From Saprospiraceae bacterium (GTDB taxonomy: Bacteria > Bacteroidota > Bacteroidia > Chitinophagales > Saprospiraceae): DNA of 64,000 bases. A program made the position numbers and the translations under genes. How positions within the stretch are numbered: the first letter of the stretch is position 1; each line of letters opens with the position of its first letter. Shown here in pieces: positions 54,533 to 63,590 of the stretch. The stretch is taken from contig JAHDES010000003.1 of the NCBI GenBank assembly GCA_020628645.1, positions 186,001 to 250,000 on the forward strand, in the 5' to 3' direction. Below the pieces are notes generated by a model. The model made no database searches and was not told where the DNA came from. It was given only the letters and a program-made list of their open reading frames with translations.

Positions 54533-55295
54533 GTAAAACGCCCATTCCAAATAAAGCAAAATCATATTTGACAGGATCCTGAGGATCAAATGTTCTAAGC
54601 ATAGTGGTTAATTCTTGTACGGTTTGCCAATCCGTTTGCTTTCGCTCAATTAATCCAAAATGTCGTGCCACTCTATCCACATGTACATCTAGGGGAATCA
54701 ATAATTGTGAAGGTTGAATATTTTTCCACAAGCCGAAATCTACTCCTTTATCATCTTTCCGGACCATCCATCGTAAAAACATATTGAGTCGTTTGCAAGT
54801 TGATTTTCGGGTAGGCGTAGCGATATGTTTGCGTGTACGTTGAGGTGCGTGTGGCAAGGAAAAAAAGTATTCATGAAAGCCAATTAATGCGTTTTCTATA
54901 GTTAGGTCTTCATTTGATAAATATTGGCTAAATGCATTTTCAAGGCTTTCTTTTTTTTGATAGTGTTGTTGTAAAAATTCCAAGAAATAAAGCGTATCTG
55001 TTGCTTGAAAAGTCCGATGTTTAAACCCTAATAATTTTTCTCGATCCTTTTCCTCATGATTAATAATAAAATCATGGGGGGCATGATCCATTAATTGCAC
55101 CAATTCATTTGCTTTATTAATAATGGTTTTTCGCTGTCCCCATGCAAGCATCGCCACCCAAAACCCCATAATCTCAATATCTTGTAATTTGGTAAACTGA
55201 TGAGGGATACTAATCGGATCATCTTTTATAAAACTGTGTTGATTATACTGTTCTACTTGTTCTTCCAAGAAATTTTTGAGTTTGTCAAGTGTCAT
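54507..55295 (-). CDS. TIGR02757 (DUF2400) family protein
   Basis: A 262-residue cytoplasmic protein from ATG 55295; a TTG at 55322 would add nine residues. Motifs typical of the TIGR02757 family are visible: IEIMGFWVAMLAWGQRKTII, CKRLNMFLRWMVRKDDKGVD, and LLIPLDVHVDRVARHFGL with the C-terminal DPVKYDFALFGMGV. The family is widespread in Bacteroidota; its fold resembles HhH DNA glycosylases, but function is unproven. Its last codons share DNA with the DUF4783 terminator. Confidence 0.88.
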   Translation of the reverse strand: MTLDKLKNFLEEQVEQYNQHSFIKDDPISIPHQFTKLQDIEIMGFWVAMLAWGQRKTIINKANELVQLMDHAPHDFIINHEEKDREKLLGFKHRTFQATDTLYFLEFLQQHYQKKESLENAFSQYLSNEDLTIENALIGFHEYFFSLPHAPQRTRKHIATPTRKSTCKRLNMFLRWMVRKDDKGVDFGLWKNIQPSQLLIPLDVHVDRVARHFGLIERKQTDWQTVQELTTMLRTFDPQDPVKYDFALFGMGVLQKKGALPS

Positions 55296-55638
55296 TTTAG
55301 ATAGAATTAATTGGTTTGACAATTAGTAGGCAAAATAGAAGCAGTTATTTGGCTACAGTCAAAGTGAATTAATCGTTAAGTTTACAATCAAATTTATCGC
55401 AAGTATAAAAAATATCTTTATCTTCGCCCTTACAATTATGACAGCAACACTTACATATACACTCATTTTAGCTTTAGTTTATGTTGGGAGAAAAGCTTAC
55501 ATTCTAGCCAATTAAAGTTTGGTCTCGATCTTTTCCCAACTACACACACTAACAAATCTCCGCAACCTTCACTTCTTTTCTTTCGGAAAGTCTTATCTTG
55601 CTTAATATATCTAGTAGTTTCAATATTATATTTAATTT
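55296..55638. other. Intergenic region with one tiny hydrophobic frame
   Basis: About 343 bases. ATG 55438 to TAA 55513-55515 encodes 25 residues (MTATLTYTLILALVYVGRKA, then five more), which could be a one-span peptide but is too short to support. Nothing else was seen. Confidence 0.4.
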
Positions 55639-55794
55639 ATGTTTAAGTTTTTAATGATAATAGGTTTAGTTTATCTATTATATCGAATGACTATTGGCCC
55701 TTCTCTTTCGGCTGGAAACAAACCTAAAATAAATCGTTCTTCTAATCAACATACAGATGAAGACGATTTTGTAGAATATGAAGAAATAGAATAA
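55639..55794 (+). CDS. Small DUF4834-like membrane-anchored protein
   Basis: A 51-residue protein. The N-terminal helix (MFKFLMIIGLVYLLYRM) is hydrophobic and the tail ends in acidic residues (DEDDFVEYEEIE). This layout matches the DUF4834 family, small proteins often found beside housekeeping genes in Bacteroidota. Its stop codon TAA (55792-55794) is followed immediately by the ATG of the RluA-type gene at 55795, so the two are probably translated from one message. Confidence 0.65.
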   Translation: MFKFLMIIGLVYLLYRMTIGPSLSAGNKPKINRSSNQHTDEDDFVEYEEIE

Positions 55795-56484
55795 ATGAAT
55801 ACCCAATCAAATAAAATCGGGGATTGGATTATCCAAAAGAACAATCAATATATTGTTTTTAATAAACCTGCTGGTATTCCAGTACAGGAAGATAAAACAG
55901 GGGATAAATCACTACTCCAACTCGCAGAAATTTATACCAAAAATAAATTACATATCATTCATCGGATTGATCGTCCAGCCAGCGGAATTATGATTTTTGC
56001 TAAACAAAAAACGGCACTAGTCTCCCTCAACCAACAATTTCAAGATAGAAGCATACAAAAAACTTATTTCGCTGTGGTAAAAAATCGTCCTCAGCAAGAT
56101 CAAGCGGAATTAATCCATTATTTGAAAAAAAATGCTTCTAAGAATACTTCTAAAGCTCTAAATAAACCTGTAGACGGTGCAAAGCAAGCCCTATTATCCT
56201 ATCAACTTATTGACAGCATAGATAATTATCATTTACTGAAAATTGATCTCAAAACAGGTCGGCATCATCAAATTCGAGCACAATTAGCAGCCATAGGGTG
56301 TCCCATAAAAGGAGACGTAAAGTATGGTTTTCGGCGAGGAAATAAAGATCGGTCGATCCATTTGCATGCATGGAAACTTGAATTTCAACATCCTATTACT
56401 AAAGAGAAAATTTCGTTAACTGCTCCACCTCCTTTGAATGACAGTGTCTGGGGAGCATTTGATTATTTTCTCCGCGTGCCTTAA
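55795..56484 (+). CDS. RluA-family pseudouridine synthase
   Basis: Converts specific uridines in rRNA or tRNA to pseudouridine. The 229 residues are a bare catalytic domain without an S4 domain. The catalytic Asp59 lies in HRIDRPASGI. Other family motifs are FNKPAGIPVQ, TYFAVVKNRP, LKTGRHHQIRAQLA and PIKGDVKYG. It starts directly after the DUF4834-like stop and ends at a perfect bidirectional terminator. The exact target is not inferable. Confidence 0.93.
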   Translation: MNTQSNKIGDWIIQKNNQYIVFNKPAGIPVQEDKTGDKSLLQLAEIYTKNKLHIIHRIDRPASGIMIFAKQKTALVSLNQQFQDRSIQKTYFAVVKNRPQQDQAELIHYLKKNASKNTSKALNKPVDGAKQALLSYQLIDSIDNYHLLKIDLKTGRHHQIRAQLAAIGCPIKGDVKYGFRRGNKDRSIHLHAWKLEFQHPITKEKISLTAPPPLNDSVWGAFDYFLRVP

Positions 56485-56500
56485 CCATTCTCAAAAGAAA

Positions 56501-56534
56501 AAGGTCAAGAAACGAATTTAAATTTCTTGACCTT
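56501..56534. terminator. Bidirectional terminator between RluA-type gene and serC
   Basis: AAGGTCAAGAAA (56501-56512) pairs perfectly with TTTCTTGACCTT (56523-56534), between convergent genes. Confidence 0.85.
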
Positions 56535-56555
56535 CTGAATTTTATAAAAAAGATT

Positions 56556-57650
56556 TTATCCTTTCAATTTTTCAAAATCTTTCATCACATTTACTAAAAC
56601 TTGAATGCTTTCTACAGGCATTGCATTATAGATAGAAGCTCGGAAACCTCCCACAGAACGATGACCTTTCACGCCCACACACCCCGCATCTGTACAAGCA
56701 GCCATAAAGGCATCATTCAATTCATCATTATTCAATACAAAGGTTGCATTCATCAAAGAGCGATCTTCTTTAGCAGCTACTCCAACAAAAAGTGGATTTC
56801 TGTCAATTTCATTGTACAATAGCGCTGCTTTACTTTCATTATGCTTTGCCATAGCGGTTAAACCTCCCATTTCCTTAATCCATCGCATCGTCAACATACA
56901 AACGTAAATTGGATAAACAGGAGGTGTATTGAAGGCTGAGTTTTTAGCAATGTGTGTATTATAATCCAGCATAGTTGGAATCGTATGTTTCACTCGACCC
57001 AAAATATCTTTTCTTACAATAACTAAAGTTGTTCCCGCAGGGCCTAAATTTTTCTGTGCACCTGCATAGATAATTCCATAACGTTTTACATCTACTGGTC
57101 GACTAAAAATATCAGAAGACATATCACAAACAAAAGGAACTTTTGTATCAGGTAAGTTATGTACTTGTGTGCCAAAAATTGTATTGTTGCTTGTTAAATG
57201 AAGATATTTTGCATCTTCAGGAATAGCATATCCTTTAGGGATGTAATTAAAGTTTTTATCTTTTGATGAAGCAACTTCAACGATATTACCAAATAATTTG
57301 GCTTCCTTAATAGCTTTGGTAGACCATGTTCCTGTATTGAGGTAGCAAGCAGTTTCATCTTCATTTAACAGGTTCATAGCGGTATAATAAAATTGGCTAC
57401 TAGCACCTCCTGTTAAAAATAAAACGGCATAATCATCATCTAAATGAAGTAAGTCACGTACAGATTGAACAGCCTCATCCATTACAGCAACAAACTCCTT
57501 GGAACGATGCGATATTTCTAAAATGGATAATCCCATGCCATTGAAATCCAAAGCCGCTTGAGCCGCTTCTTGAATGACACTAGCAGGTAAAATCGCTGGG
57601 CCTGCACTAAAATTGTGTTTTTTCTTTTTACTAACTAATACAGTATCCAT
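56556..57650 (-). CDS. serC: Phosphoserine aminotransferase
   Basis: Transfers an amino group from glutamate to 3-phosphohydroxypyruvate in serine synthesis and also acts in pyridoxal phosphate synthesis. The 364 residues fit the class V aminotransferase SerC family: NFSAGPAILPASVIQEA at the start, ISHRSKEF, FLTGGASSQFYYTAMNLL, and the PLP-lysine motif GAQKNLGPAG. The C-terminus has CVGVKGHRSVGGFRASIYNA. The first ~12 residues before NFSAGP are a lysine-rich extension. A -7 box lies at 57688. Confidence 0.97.
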   Translation of the reverse strand: MDTVLVSKKKKHNFSAGPAILPASVIQEAAQAALDFNGMGLSILEISHRSKEFVAVMDEAVQSVRDLLHLDDDYAVLFLTGGASSQFYYTAMNLLNEDETACYLNTGTWSTKAIKEAKLFGNIVEVASSKDKNFNYIPKGYAIPEDAKYLHLTSNNTIFGTQVHNLPDTKVPFVCDMSSDIFSRPVDVKRYGIIYAGAQKNLGPAGTTLVIVRKDILGRVKHTIPTMLDYNTHIAKNSAFNTPPVYPIYVCMLTMRWIKEMGGLTAMAKHNESKAALLYNEIDRNPLFVGVAAKEDRSLMNATFVLNNDELNDAFMAACTDAGCVGVKGHRSVGGFRASIYNAMPVESIQVLVNVMKDFEKLKG

Positions 57651-57687
57651 GTAAATGGTGATTTTTATAGTGGTTTAAATGAAGATG

Positions 57688-57695
57688 CAAAAATA
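57688..57695 (-). promoter_or_regulatory. Candidate -7 box of serC
   Basis: CAAAAATA on the plus strand reads TATTTTTG toward serC, an exact match, about 38 bases before the start codon. Confidence 0.5.
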
Positions 57696-57748
57696 CGCTG
57701 ATTTACTATTAGAAACCAGTATTTAGAGGGTTATGTTTCAGTAATTTT

Positions 57749-58321
57749 TTATTTCGTCACCCACTTTCCTTCTTCTATAGCAACATAAGATTCCATTGAT
57801 TCTAATAATTCTTCAGGATTGGAACTAATTTGCACCATTGCTCGATTTTTAGCAGAAAGAAAACCTTCGACCACCATTTTATCTAAATGTTGCACCAAAT
57901 AATCGTAATAACCATTAATATTCAATATTCCAATGGGATAAGCGTGTAAATGCAATTGCCCCCAAGTGAGCATTTCAAAAAGTTCATCCAACGTACCAAA
58001 GCCCCCTGGCAATGCGATCACTCCATCTGATCGATCTGCCATGATTTGCTTACGTTGGTGCATCGTATCAACTACAATTAATTCCGTCAAACCTTGATGC
58101 GCGACTTCCCAATCCTTTAAAAACTGAGGAATCACACCAACCACTTTTGCGTGTTGCTCTAGCATTTCATCTGCTAATACTCCCATCAAACCCACATTTC
58201 CTGCGCCATAGATAAGATTGATCTTTCGTTGCGCTAAAAGCTTTCCCAACTTTTGAGTTGCAGTTGTATAAATAGGGTTTATACCTTTACTAGACCCGCA
58301 ATAAACAGCTATATTTTTCAT
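57749..58321 (-). CDS. LOG family protein (nucleoside 5'-monophosphate phosphoribohydrolase)
   Basis: A 190-residue Rossmann-fold protein of the LOG/TIGR00730 family, which cleaves ribose 5-phosphate from (cytokinin-type) nucleotides such as AMP derivatives. The start reads IAVYCGSSKGINPIYT. The active-site motif PGGFGTLDELFEMLTWGQL is complete, and NLIYGAGNVGLMGVLAD is present. In bacteria outside plant associations it likely works on purine nucleotides. It is divergent from the glycosyltransferase gene. Confidence 0.93.
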   Translation of the reverse strand: MKNIAVYCGSSKGINPIYTTATQKLGKLLAQRKINLIYGAGNVGLMGVLADEMLEQHAKVVGVIPQFLKDWEVAHQGLTELIVVDTMHQRKQIMADRSDGVIALPGGFGTLDELFEMLTWGQLHLHAYPIGILNINGYYDYLVQHLDKMVVEGFLSAKNRAMVQISSNPEELLESMESYVAIEEGKWVTK

Positions 58322-58392
58322 GTATAGAACTTTTTATTTCAAAACATGAATATCGCTATATCATTTGTAATAAGAAAGACAAGGAAGATTGA

Positions 58393-59136
58393 ATGATTTC
58401 TGTACATTTGTTTTTTCGGCTTAACTCAATCTTTTTTGTGAAAAAAACAATCATAGACGTCATCATTCCTGCTTACAATGAGGAACAATCTATTGGAAAA
58501 GTTTTAACTGATATTCCAAAAGATTGGGTACGTGATGTTTTGGTTTGTAATAATGCAAGTACCGATAATACAGCAGCAGTAGCTACTCAAAATGGTGCAA
58601 TCGTATTACATCAACCTCAAAAAGGCTATGGAAGTGCTTGTTTGAAAGGTATTGAATACTTAAAAAATAAAGTGGATTCCGAAAAACCTGATATTGTCAT
58701 TTTTTTAGATGGTGATTACTCTGATTATCCAGAAGAAATTCCTGACTTAGTTCGTCCTATTTTAGATGAAAATATGGATATGGTGATTGGATCTCGTGCA
58801 TTGGGTAATATGGAATCAGGTGCTATGATGCCTCAACAAATTTTTGGAAATTGGTTAGCCACTACTTTAATTCGGTTTTTTTATAAATATGAGTTTACTG
58901 ATTTAGGCCCCTTTCGTGCAATTCGTTACGACCAACTCATGGCGATTGATATGCAAGACCCCGATTTTGGTTGGACGGTAGAAATGCAAGTCAAAGCTGC
59001 AAAACATGGATTAAAATGTATGGAGATTCCTGTTAAGTATCGGAAAAGAGTTGGTGTCTCAAAAGTATCAGGCACGATAAAAGGAACGATTCTGGCTGGG
59101 CATAAAATTCTTTGGACGATTTTTAAACTCTTATAA
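58393..59136 (+). CDS. Family 2 glycosyltransferase, dolichol-phosphate-mannose-synthase type
   Basis: A 247-residue (or 232-residue) enzyme transferring a sugar to a lipid carrier or acceptor. The GT2 fold has DVIIPAYNEEQSIGKVL, NNASTDNTAAVATQ, the metal-binding FLDGDYSDYPEEIP and IGSRALGNMESGAM. No transmembrane tail is visible. The ATG at 58393 adds a hydrophobic stretch; GTG at 58438, just before KKTIIDVII, is an alternative. The closest known type is DPM1 or UDP-glucose:undecaprenyl-P transferases. The substrate is unknown. Confidence 0.88.
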   Translation: MISVHLFFRLNSIFFVKKTIIDVIIPAYNEEQSIGKVLTDIPKDWVRDVLVCNNASTDNTAAVATQNGAIVLHQPQKGYGSACLKGIEYLKNKVDSEKPDIVIFLDGDYSDYPEEIPDLVRPILDENMDMVIGSRALGNMESGAMMPQQIFGNWLATTLIRFFYKYEFTDLGPFRAIRYDQLMAIDMQDPDFGWTVEMQVKAAKHGLKCMEIPVKYRKRVGVSKVSGTIKGTILAGHKILWTIFKLL

Positions 59137-59259
59137 ATTTTGTTTTCTATACAAATTTCACAAAAAAACTAATCTATAAAACACTATTTTCTTCTATTTT
59201 AGCAACATGATTTTATTTCTATAGTAAAAATCAACTAACAACACCTATTATAATTTCTT

Positions 59260-60369
59260 ATGCATTTAGAAGACGACAATAAAGATATAAATCCAATTAA
59301 CTCTCCAGAAGAACCAACGCCTGTTTCTCCGCAAAAAGTACCTTCACCCTTAGAAGAATCTGCTCCATTAACAAAGGAACCACCAAATTCTGCATTGAGC
59401 GAATGGTCACGTAATCGCTTGGATACCTCTAAAGTAGAAATGGCAAGTAAATTGGTCAAGGATGAGCTGAAAAAAGTCATTATTGGGCAAGAGGAATTAA
59501 TGGATTTGCTCCTTATCTCCCTTTTCTCGAGCGGTCATGTAATATTGGAAGGTGTACCAGGCATTGCGAAAACACTTACCGCAAAATTAATGGCACAAAC
59601 CCTCGATGTCGATTTCTCTCGTATACAATTTACACCCGATTTAATGCCAACTGATGTAGTCGGCACGACGGTTTATAATATGAAATCTGCTGATTTCACC
59701 TTCACGGCAGGGCCAGTGTTTTCGAATGTTATTTTAATAGATGAAATCAATAGAGCTCCTGCAAAGACACAATCGGCTCTTTTTGAAGTGATGGAAGAAT
59801 ACCAAGTTACCGTTGATGGAACAACTTACCCGATGGGCTTTCCCTTCTTTGTTATTGCTACCCAAAATCCAATTGAGCAAGAAGGCACCTATAAACTGCC
59901 TGAAGCACAACTTGATCGTTTTTTGTTTAAAATCAATATTCAATATCCATCGCTTGAAGAAGAAAAATCCATTTTAAAACGCTTCAAAAACGATTTTAAA
60001 ATGACCTCCAAAGCAGATGTGAAACCCGTATTTACAGCGGAGGAAATTAAAGAGTGTCAAGAAATCATAGAACAGGTACTTATCAAAGATGAATTGCTTG
60101 ATTATATCGCGGCTATCATCCATAATACTCGAAACAATGGCGATTTATTTTTAGGGGCTTCTCCTCGTGCATCGCTCGCAATCATGAAAGCTTCAAAAGC
60201 ATTTGCTGCTATGTCTGGACGCGATTATGTGACACCAGATGATATTCAGTATGTGGCATATCCCGTTTTGAACCATCGAATCATCCTCACTCCAGAACGG
60301 GAGATGGAAGGAGTCGAAACACAGGATGTTATCAATGATATTGTGAAGAAAATAGAAGTGCCGAGATAA
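59260..60369 (+). CDS. MoxR-family AAA ATPase
   Basis: A 369-residue cytoplasmic chaperone-type ATPase. After a ~50-residue Pro/Glu-rich N-terminus, the AAA core has Walker A (LEGVPGIAKTLTAKLMA), Walker B (VILIDEINRAPAKTQSALFE), sensor 1 (VIATQNPIEQEGTYKLPEAQ) and the lid domain (GASPRASLAIMKASKAFA). MoxR ATPases act with DUF58 and VWA-domain proteins to activate or assemble clients. The DUF58 gene starts 10 bases downstream. No VWA or BatA-type genes follow. Confidence 0.95.
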   Translation: MHLEDDNKDINPINSPEEPTPVSPQKVPSPLEESAPLTKEPPNSALSEWSRNRLDTSKVEMASKLVKDELKKVIIGQEELMDLLLISLFSSGHVILEGVPGIAKTLTAKLMAQTLDVDFSRIQFTPDLMPTDVVGTTVYNMKSADFTFTAGPVFSNVILIDEINRAPAKTQSALFEVMEEYQVTVDGTTYPMGFPFFVIATQNPIEQEGTYKLPEAQLDRFLFKINIQYPSLEEEKSILKRFKNDFKMTSKADVKPVFTAEEIKECQEIIEQVLIKDELLDYIAAIIHNTRNNGDLFLGASPRASLAIMKASKAFAAMSGRDYVTPDDIQYVAYPVLNHRIILTPEREMEGVETQDVINDIVKKIEVPR

Positions 60370-60378
60370 TCAAGGACT

Positions 60379-61710
60379 ATGGCATTTTTAAACCATCTTT
60401 ATCTTAGCAATCGGTTTTTCTATCTTTTTGGTGGAGTAGTGTTGCTATTGGTTTTAGCATTTCCATTTCCATTTCTTTTTCCTATAGCACAGACTGCTTT
60501 GGTGATGGCTGCTCTTTTGGTAGGAATTGATTATTATCTGCTTTTTAGACATAAAACTCCTATCAAATGTAAACGATTTGTACCCAAAGTTTTATCGCTA
60601 GGTGATGAACAAGATGTACGAATAGAATTACAAAATCTATCTAAACAAGCCTTTCAAGTTGAATTAATTGATGAACTTCCTGTACAATTACAAGAACGTG
60701 ATTTCCAAATTAATTTCTCTCTGAATAAAAAAGAAGAACGTCATTTGACCTATAGTCTTCAGCCTAAAGAACGAGGGGAATATCTTTTTAAAACAATCAA
60801 TATTTTTATTTCTTCATTTTTAGGCTTGGTAGAACGACGCATTCAACATCATTATGAAATGAATGTACCAGTTTATCCTTCTATCCTTCAAATGAAAAAG
60901 TATGAACTTTTAGCCAATGACCGAATTGCACATCAAGCAGGTTTAAAAAAAATACGCCGTTTAGGACATAGTTATGAATTTGAACAGATTAAAAATTATG
61001 TGCCTGGAGATGATTATCGCTCAATTAATTGGAAAGCAACGAGTAGAAGAGGAGTTTTAATGGTCAATCAATATGAAGATGAACGCGCGCAACAAGTGTA
61101 CTGTGTTATTGATAAAAGTCGGACGATGCGGATGCCTTTCGATGGCTTGAGTTTAATGGATTATGCTATTAATACGGCTCTTGTTATCTCCAATGTGATA
61201 CTTCAAAAACACGATAAAGCAGGTTTACTTACATTTTCTAATGTAATTGGCACAACGATTAAAGCCGATCGAAAAACGACCCAGTTAAATAAAATTTTAG
61301 CGGCTCTATACAAAGAAAAAGAACGCGATTTAGAAGCAAATTATGAGTTACTCTATCACTCTGCCCGAAAATTGATTATTGGGAGAAGCTTATTAATATT
61401 ATTCACCAATTTTGAAAGTAAAAGTGCCTTAGAACGTGTGCTTCCCATCCTTAGAAAAATCAATAATCTTCATTTATTGGTCGTTGTCTTTTTTAAAAAT
61501 ACGGAAATTGAAGATTTTACAAAAAAACCAAGTGAAACAGTAGAAGAAATATACCACCAAACGATTGCTCGAAAATACATTAGCGAAAAACAACAAATGA
61601 TACAAACCCTTCAACAATACGGTATTCAATCTATTCTCACACGACCAGAAGATTTATCTATCAATACGCTTAATAAATATTTAGAACTCAAATCAAGAGG
61701 CTTGATTTAG
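60379..61710 (+). CDS. DUF58 domain membrane protein
   Basis: A 443-residue protein with two N-terminal transmembrane helices (residues ~10-55), a beta-rich part (~65-190), then the DUF58 signature YVPGDDYRSINWKATSRRG and a VWA-like domain whose MIDAS start appears as VIDKSRTMR. It acts with the MoxR ATPase encoded directly upstream, probably as its membrane partner. In the Bacteroidota, MoxR-DUF58 pairs are often followed by Bat aerotolerance genes, which are missing here. Confidence 0.93.
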   Translation: MAFLNHLYLSNRFFYLFGGVVLLLVLAFPFPFLFPIAQTALVMAALLVGIDYYLLFRHKTPIKCKRFVPKVLSLGDEQDVRIELQNLSKQAFQVELIDELPVQLQERDFQINFSLNKKEERHLTYSLQPKERGEYLFKTINIFISSFLGLVERRIQHHYEMNVPVYPSILQMKKYELLANDRIAHQAGLKKIRRLGHSYEFEQIKNYVPGDDYRSINWKATSRRGVLMVNQYEDERAQQVYCVIDKSRTMRMPFDGLSLMDYAINTALVISNVILQKHDKAGLLTFSNVIGTTIKADRKTTQLNKILAALYKEKERDLEANYELLYHSARKLIIGRSLLILFTNFESKSALERVLPILRKINNLHLLVVVFFKNTEIEDFTKKPSETVEEIYHQTIARKYISEKQQMIQTLQQYGIQSILTRPEDLSINTLNKYLELKSRGLI

Positions 61711-61729
61711 TCATCAACATTCTAATCAA

Positions 61730-62329
61730 ATGATTCACTTCAATCCCACCACTTTAGAAGGAAAACTTGTTCAATTAATTCCATTAGAAAAAAACCATAA
61801 GGAAGCATTATTAAAAACAGCCAGTGATGGGCAATTATGGAATTTATGGTATACCTCCATCCCAAATAAGAAAACGATAGATCAATACATTGATACAGCA
61901 CTTCAACAAGCCACTAATCAAACTTCTATTCCTTTTGCCGTCTTTCATAAAGCCTCCAATTCCATCATTGGAACAACCAGATATTGCAATATAGACGTGG
62001 CTAATTTTCGCTTGGAAATAGGCTATACTTGGTATGCAAAATCCTTTCAAAAAACAGGTGTAAATACAGAATGTAAATATTTATTGCTTCAAAACGCTTT
62101 TGAAAATTTCAAAACTATTGCCGTTGAATTTAGAACCCACTGGCACAATCATCCTTCACGCAATGCTATTCTTCGTTTGGGTGCAAAACAAGATGGCGTC
62201 TTACGAAATCATCGAATCGATCAAGAGGGTTGTATGCGCGACACCGTCGTTTTTTCCATTACGCAAGCAGAATGGAAGGTGGTGAAAAAATCCTTGGAGT
62301 TCAAAATGAATAAATACTCTTCAAAATAA
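61730..62329 (+). CDS. GNAT family N-acetyltransferase (RimJ/RimL type)
   Basis: A 199-residue acetyltransferase. The pattern LEGKLVQLIPLEKNHKEAL at the start, IIGTTRYCNIDVANFRLEIG in the middle and HPSRNAILRLGAKQDGVLRN near the end fit the RimJ/RimL-like (Acetyltransf_3) group that acetylates protein N-termini or small amines. It starts 19 bases after the DUF58 gene and may be co-transcribed. The substrate is unknown. Confidence 0.88.
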   Translation: MIHFNPTTLEGKLVQLIPLEKNHKEALLKTASDGQLWNLWYTSIPNKKTIDQYIDTALQQATNQTSIPFAVFHKASNSIIGTTRYCNIDVANFRLEIGYTWYAKSFQKTGVNTECKYLLLQNAFENFKTIAVEFRTHWHNHPSRNAILRLGAKQDGVLRNHRIDQEGCMRDTVVFSITQAEWKVVKKSLEFKMNKYSSK

Positions 62330-62369
62330 ATCGTTTATATTTTTAGTCTTTTTCAAAGACGAATCCATT

Positions 62370-62377
62370 TACTTTTG
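62370..62377 (+). promoter_or_regulatory. Candidate -7 box of the malic enzyme gene
   Basis: TACTTTTG, an exact -7 match, 29 bases before the ATG at 62407. Confidence 0.5.
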
Positions 62378-62406
62378 TAGTTTCGTATTGAATAAACTAC
62401 CTACTT

Positions 62407-63582
62407 ATGGATTATTTCAAAGAATCACTTCACTTACATAAAGCCCTAAAAGGCAAAATTCGAGTACAAGGCAAGATGGATGTCCGTACCAAAGATGATT
62501 TGTCATTGGTCTATTCTCCAGGTGTTGCCGAGCCCTGCCGTGCCATTGCAGCAGATGAAGAAGCTGTTTGGGATTACACTATTAAAAGTAATACTGTGGC
62601 TATTGTAACGGATGGTTCTGCTGTTTTAGGACTAGGCAATATTGGTGCAAAAGCGTCTATTCCAGTTATGGAAGGAAAAGCGATGCTCTTTAAACGATTT
62701 GCCAATATTGATGCCTTCCCAATTTGTTTAGATACACAAGATACGGATGAGATTGTAGAAACCGTGAAACGTATTGCGCCCGTTTTTGGAGGGATTAATC
62801 TGGAAGATATAGCCGCACCTCGTTCATTTGAAATAGAAAGTCGCTTACAAGATATCGGAATCCCTGTTTTTCATGATGACCAACATGGAACGGCAATTGT
62901 CGTTTTAGCTGCCCTTATCAATGCTGCAAAAGTGGTCAAAAAAAGTATTTTTAATTTAAAAGTAGTCATCAATGGTGCAGGAGCTGCAGGAATTGCGATT
63001 GCACGTTTATTGCGCTGTGTAGATAATAAAGATACGGATGCTTGTATTGCTGTAAAAGATATCATTGCATGTGATAGTAAAGGTATTATACACAGCAAAC
63101 GAAATAATTTAAATACTGCTAAACAAGAATTATTATCGTACTCCAATGCAGAAGATAAGGCAGGAACACTACAAGATGCCTTAGTTGATGCAGATGTTTT
63201 CATTGGTGTAAGTAAAGGAAATTTGATTACGGCAGATGATGTGCGTACGATGGCAAAAAATCCAATCATTTTTGGTTTAGCCAATCCTATTCCTGAAATC
63301 ATGCCTGAAGAAGCCTATAAAGGAGGAGCGGCTGTGGTAGGAACAGGTAGAAGTGATTTACCGAATCAAATCAATAATGTATTGGGCTTTCCCGGTATTT
63401 TTCGTGGAGCTTTGGATGTAAGAGCGAAACGAATTACGCCTAAAATGAAATTGGCAGCAGCTTTTGCCATTGCCGATTTTATAGATCATCCTACTGCCGA
63501 TATGGTTATTCCAGCTACCCTGAATGAGCGAGTGGCTTGGCGCGTGGCAGATGCCGTGAAACAAGCTGCTCAAGAAGAGTAA
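62407..63582 (+). CDS. Malic enzyme (short form, no PTA domain)
   Basis: Oxidatively decarboxylates malate to pyruvate, making NAD(P)H. The 391 residues are the catalytic and nucleotide-binding domains only; the phosphotransacetylase-like tail found in long MaeB forms is absent. Motifs: LSLVYSPGVAEPCRAIA, TDGSAVLGLGNIGAKASIPV, GGINLEDIAAPRSFEIES, FHDDQHGTAIVVLAALINA and the dinucleotide-binding VVINGAGAAGIAIARLL. NAD versus NADP preference cannot be read safely. It has its own promoter and converges on the YgjP-like gene with an 8-base gap. Confidence 0.96.
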   Translation: MDYFKESLHLHKALKGKIRVQGKMDVRTKDDLSLVYSPGVAEPCRAIAADEEAVWDYTIKSNTVAIVTDGSAVLGLGNIGAKASIPVMEGKAMLFKRFANIDAFPICLDTQDTDEIVETVKRIAPVFGGINLEDIAAPRSFEIESRLQDIGIPVFHDDQHGTAIVVLAALINAAKVVKKSIFNLKVVINGAGAAGIAIARLLRCVDNKDTDACIAVKDIIACDSKGIIHSKRNNLNTAKQELLSYSNAEDKAGTLQDALVDADVFIGVSKGNLITADDVRTMAKNPIIFGLANPIPEIMPEEAYKGGAAVVGTGRSDLPNQINNVLGFPGIFRGALDVRAKRITPKMKLAAAFAIADFIDHPTADMVIPATLNERVAWRVADAVKQAAQEE

Positions 63583-63590
63583 ATAATTAT

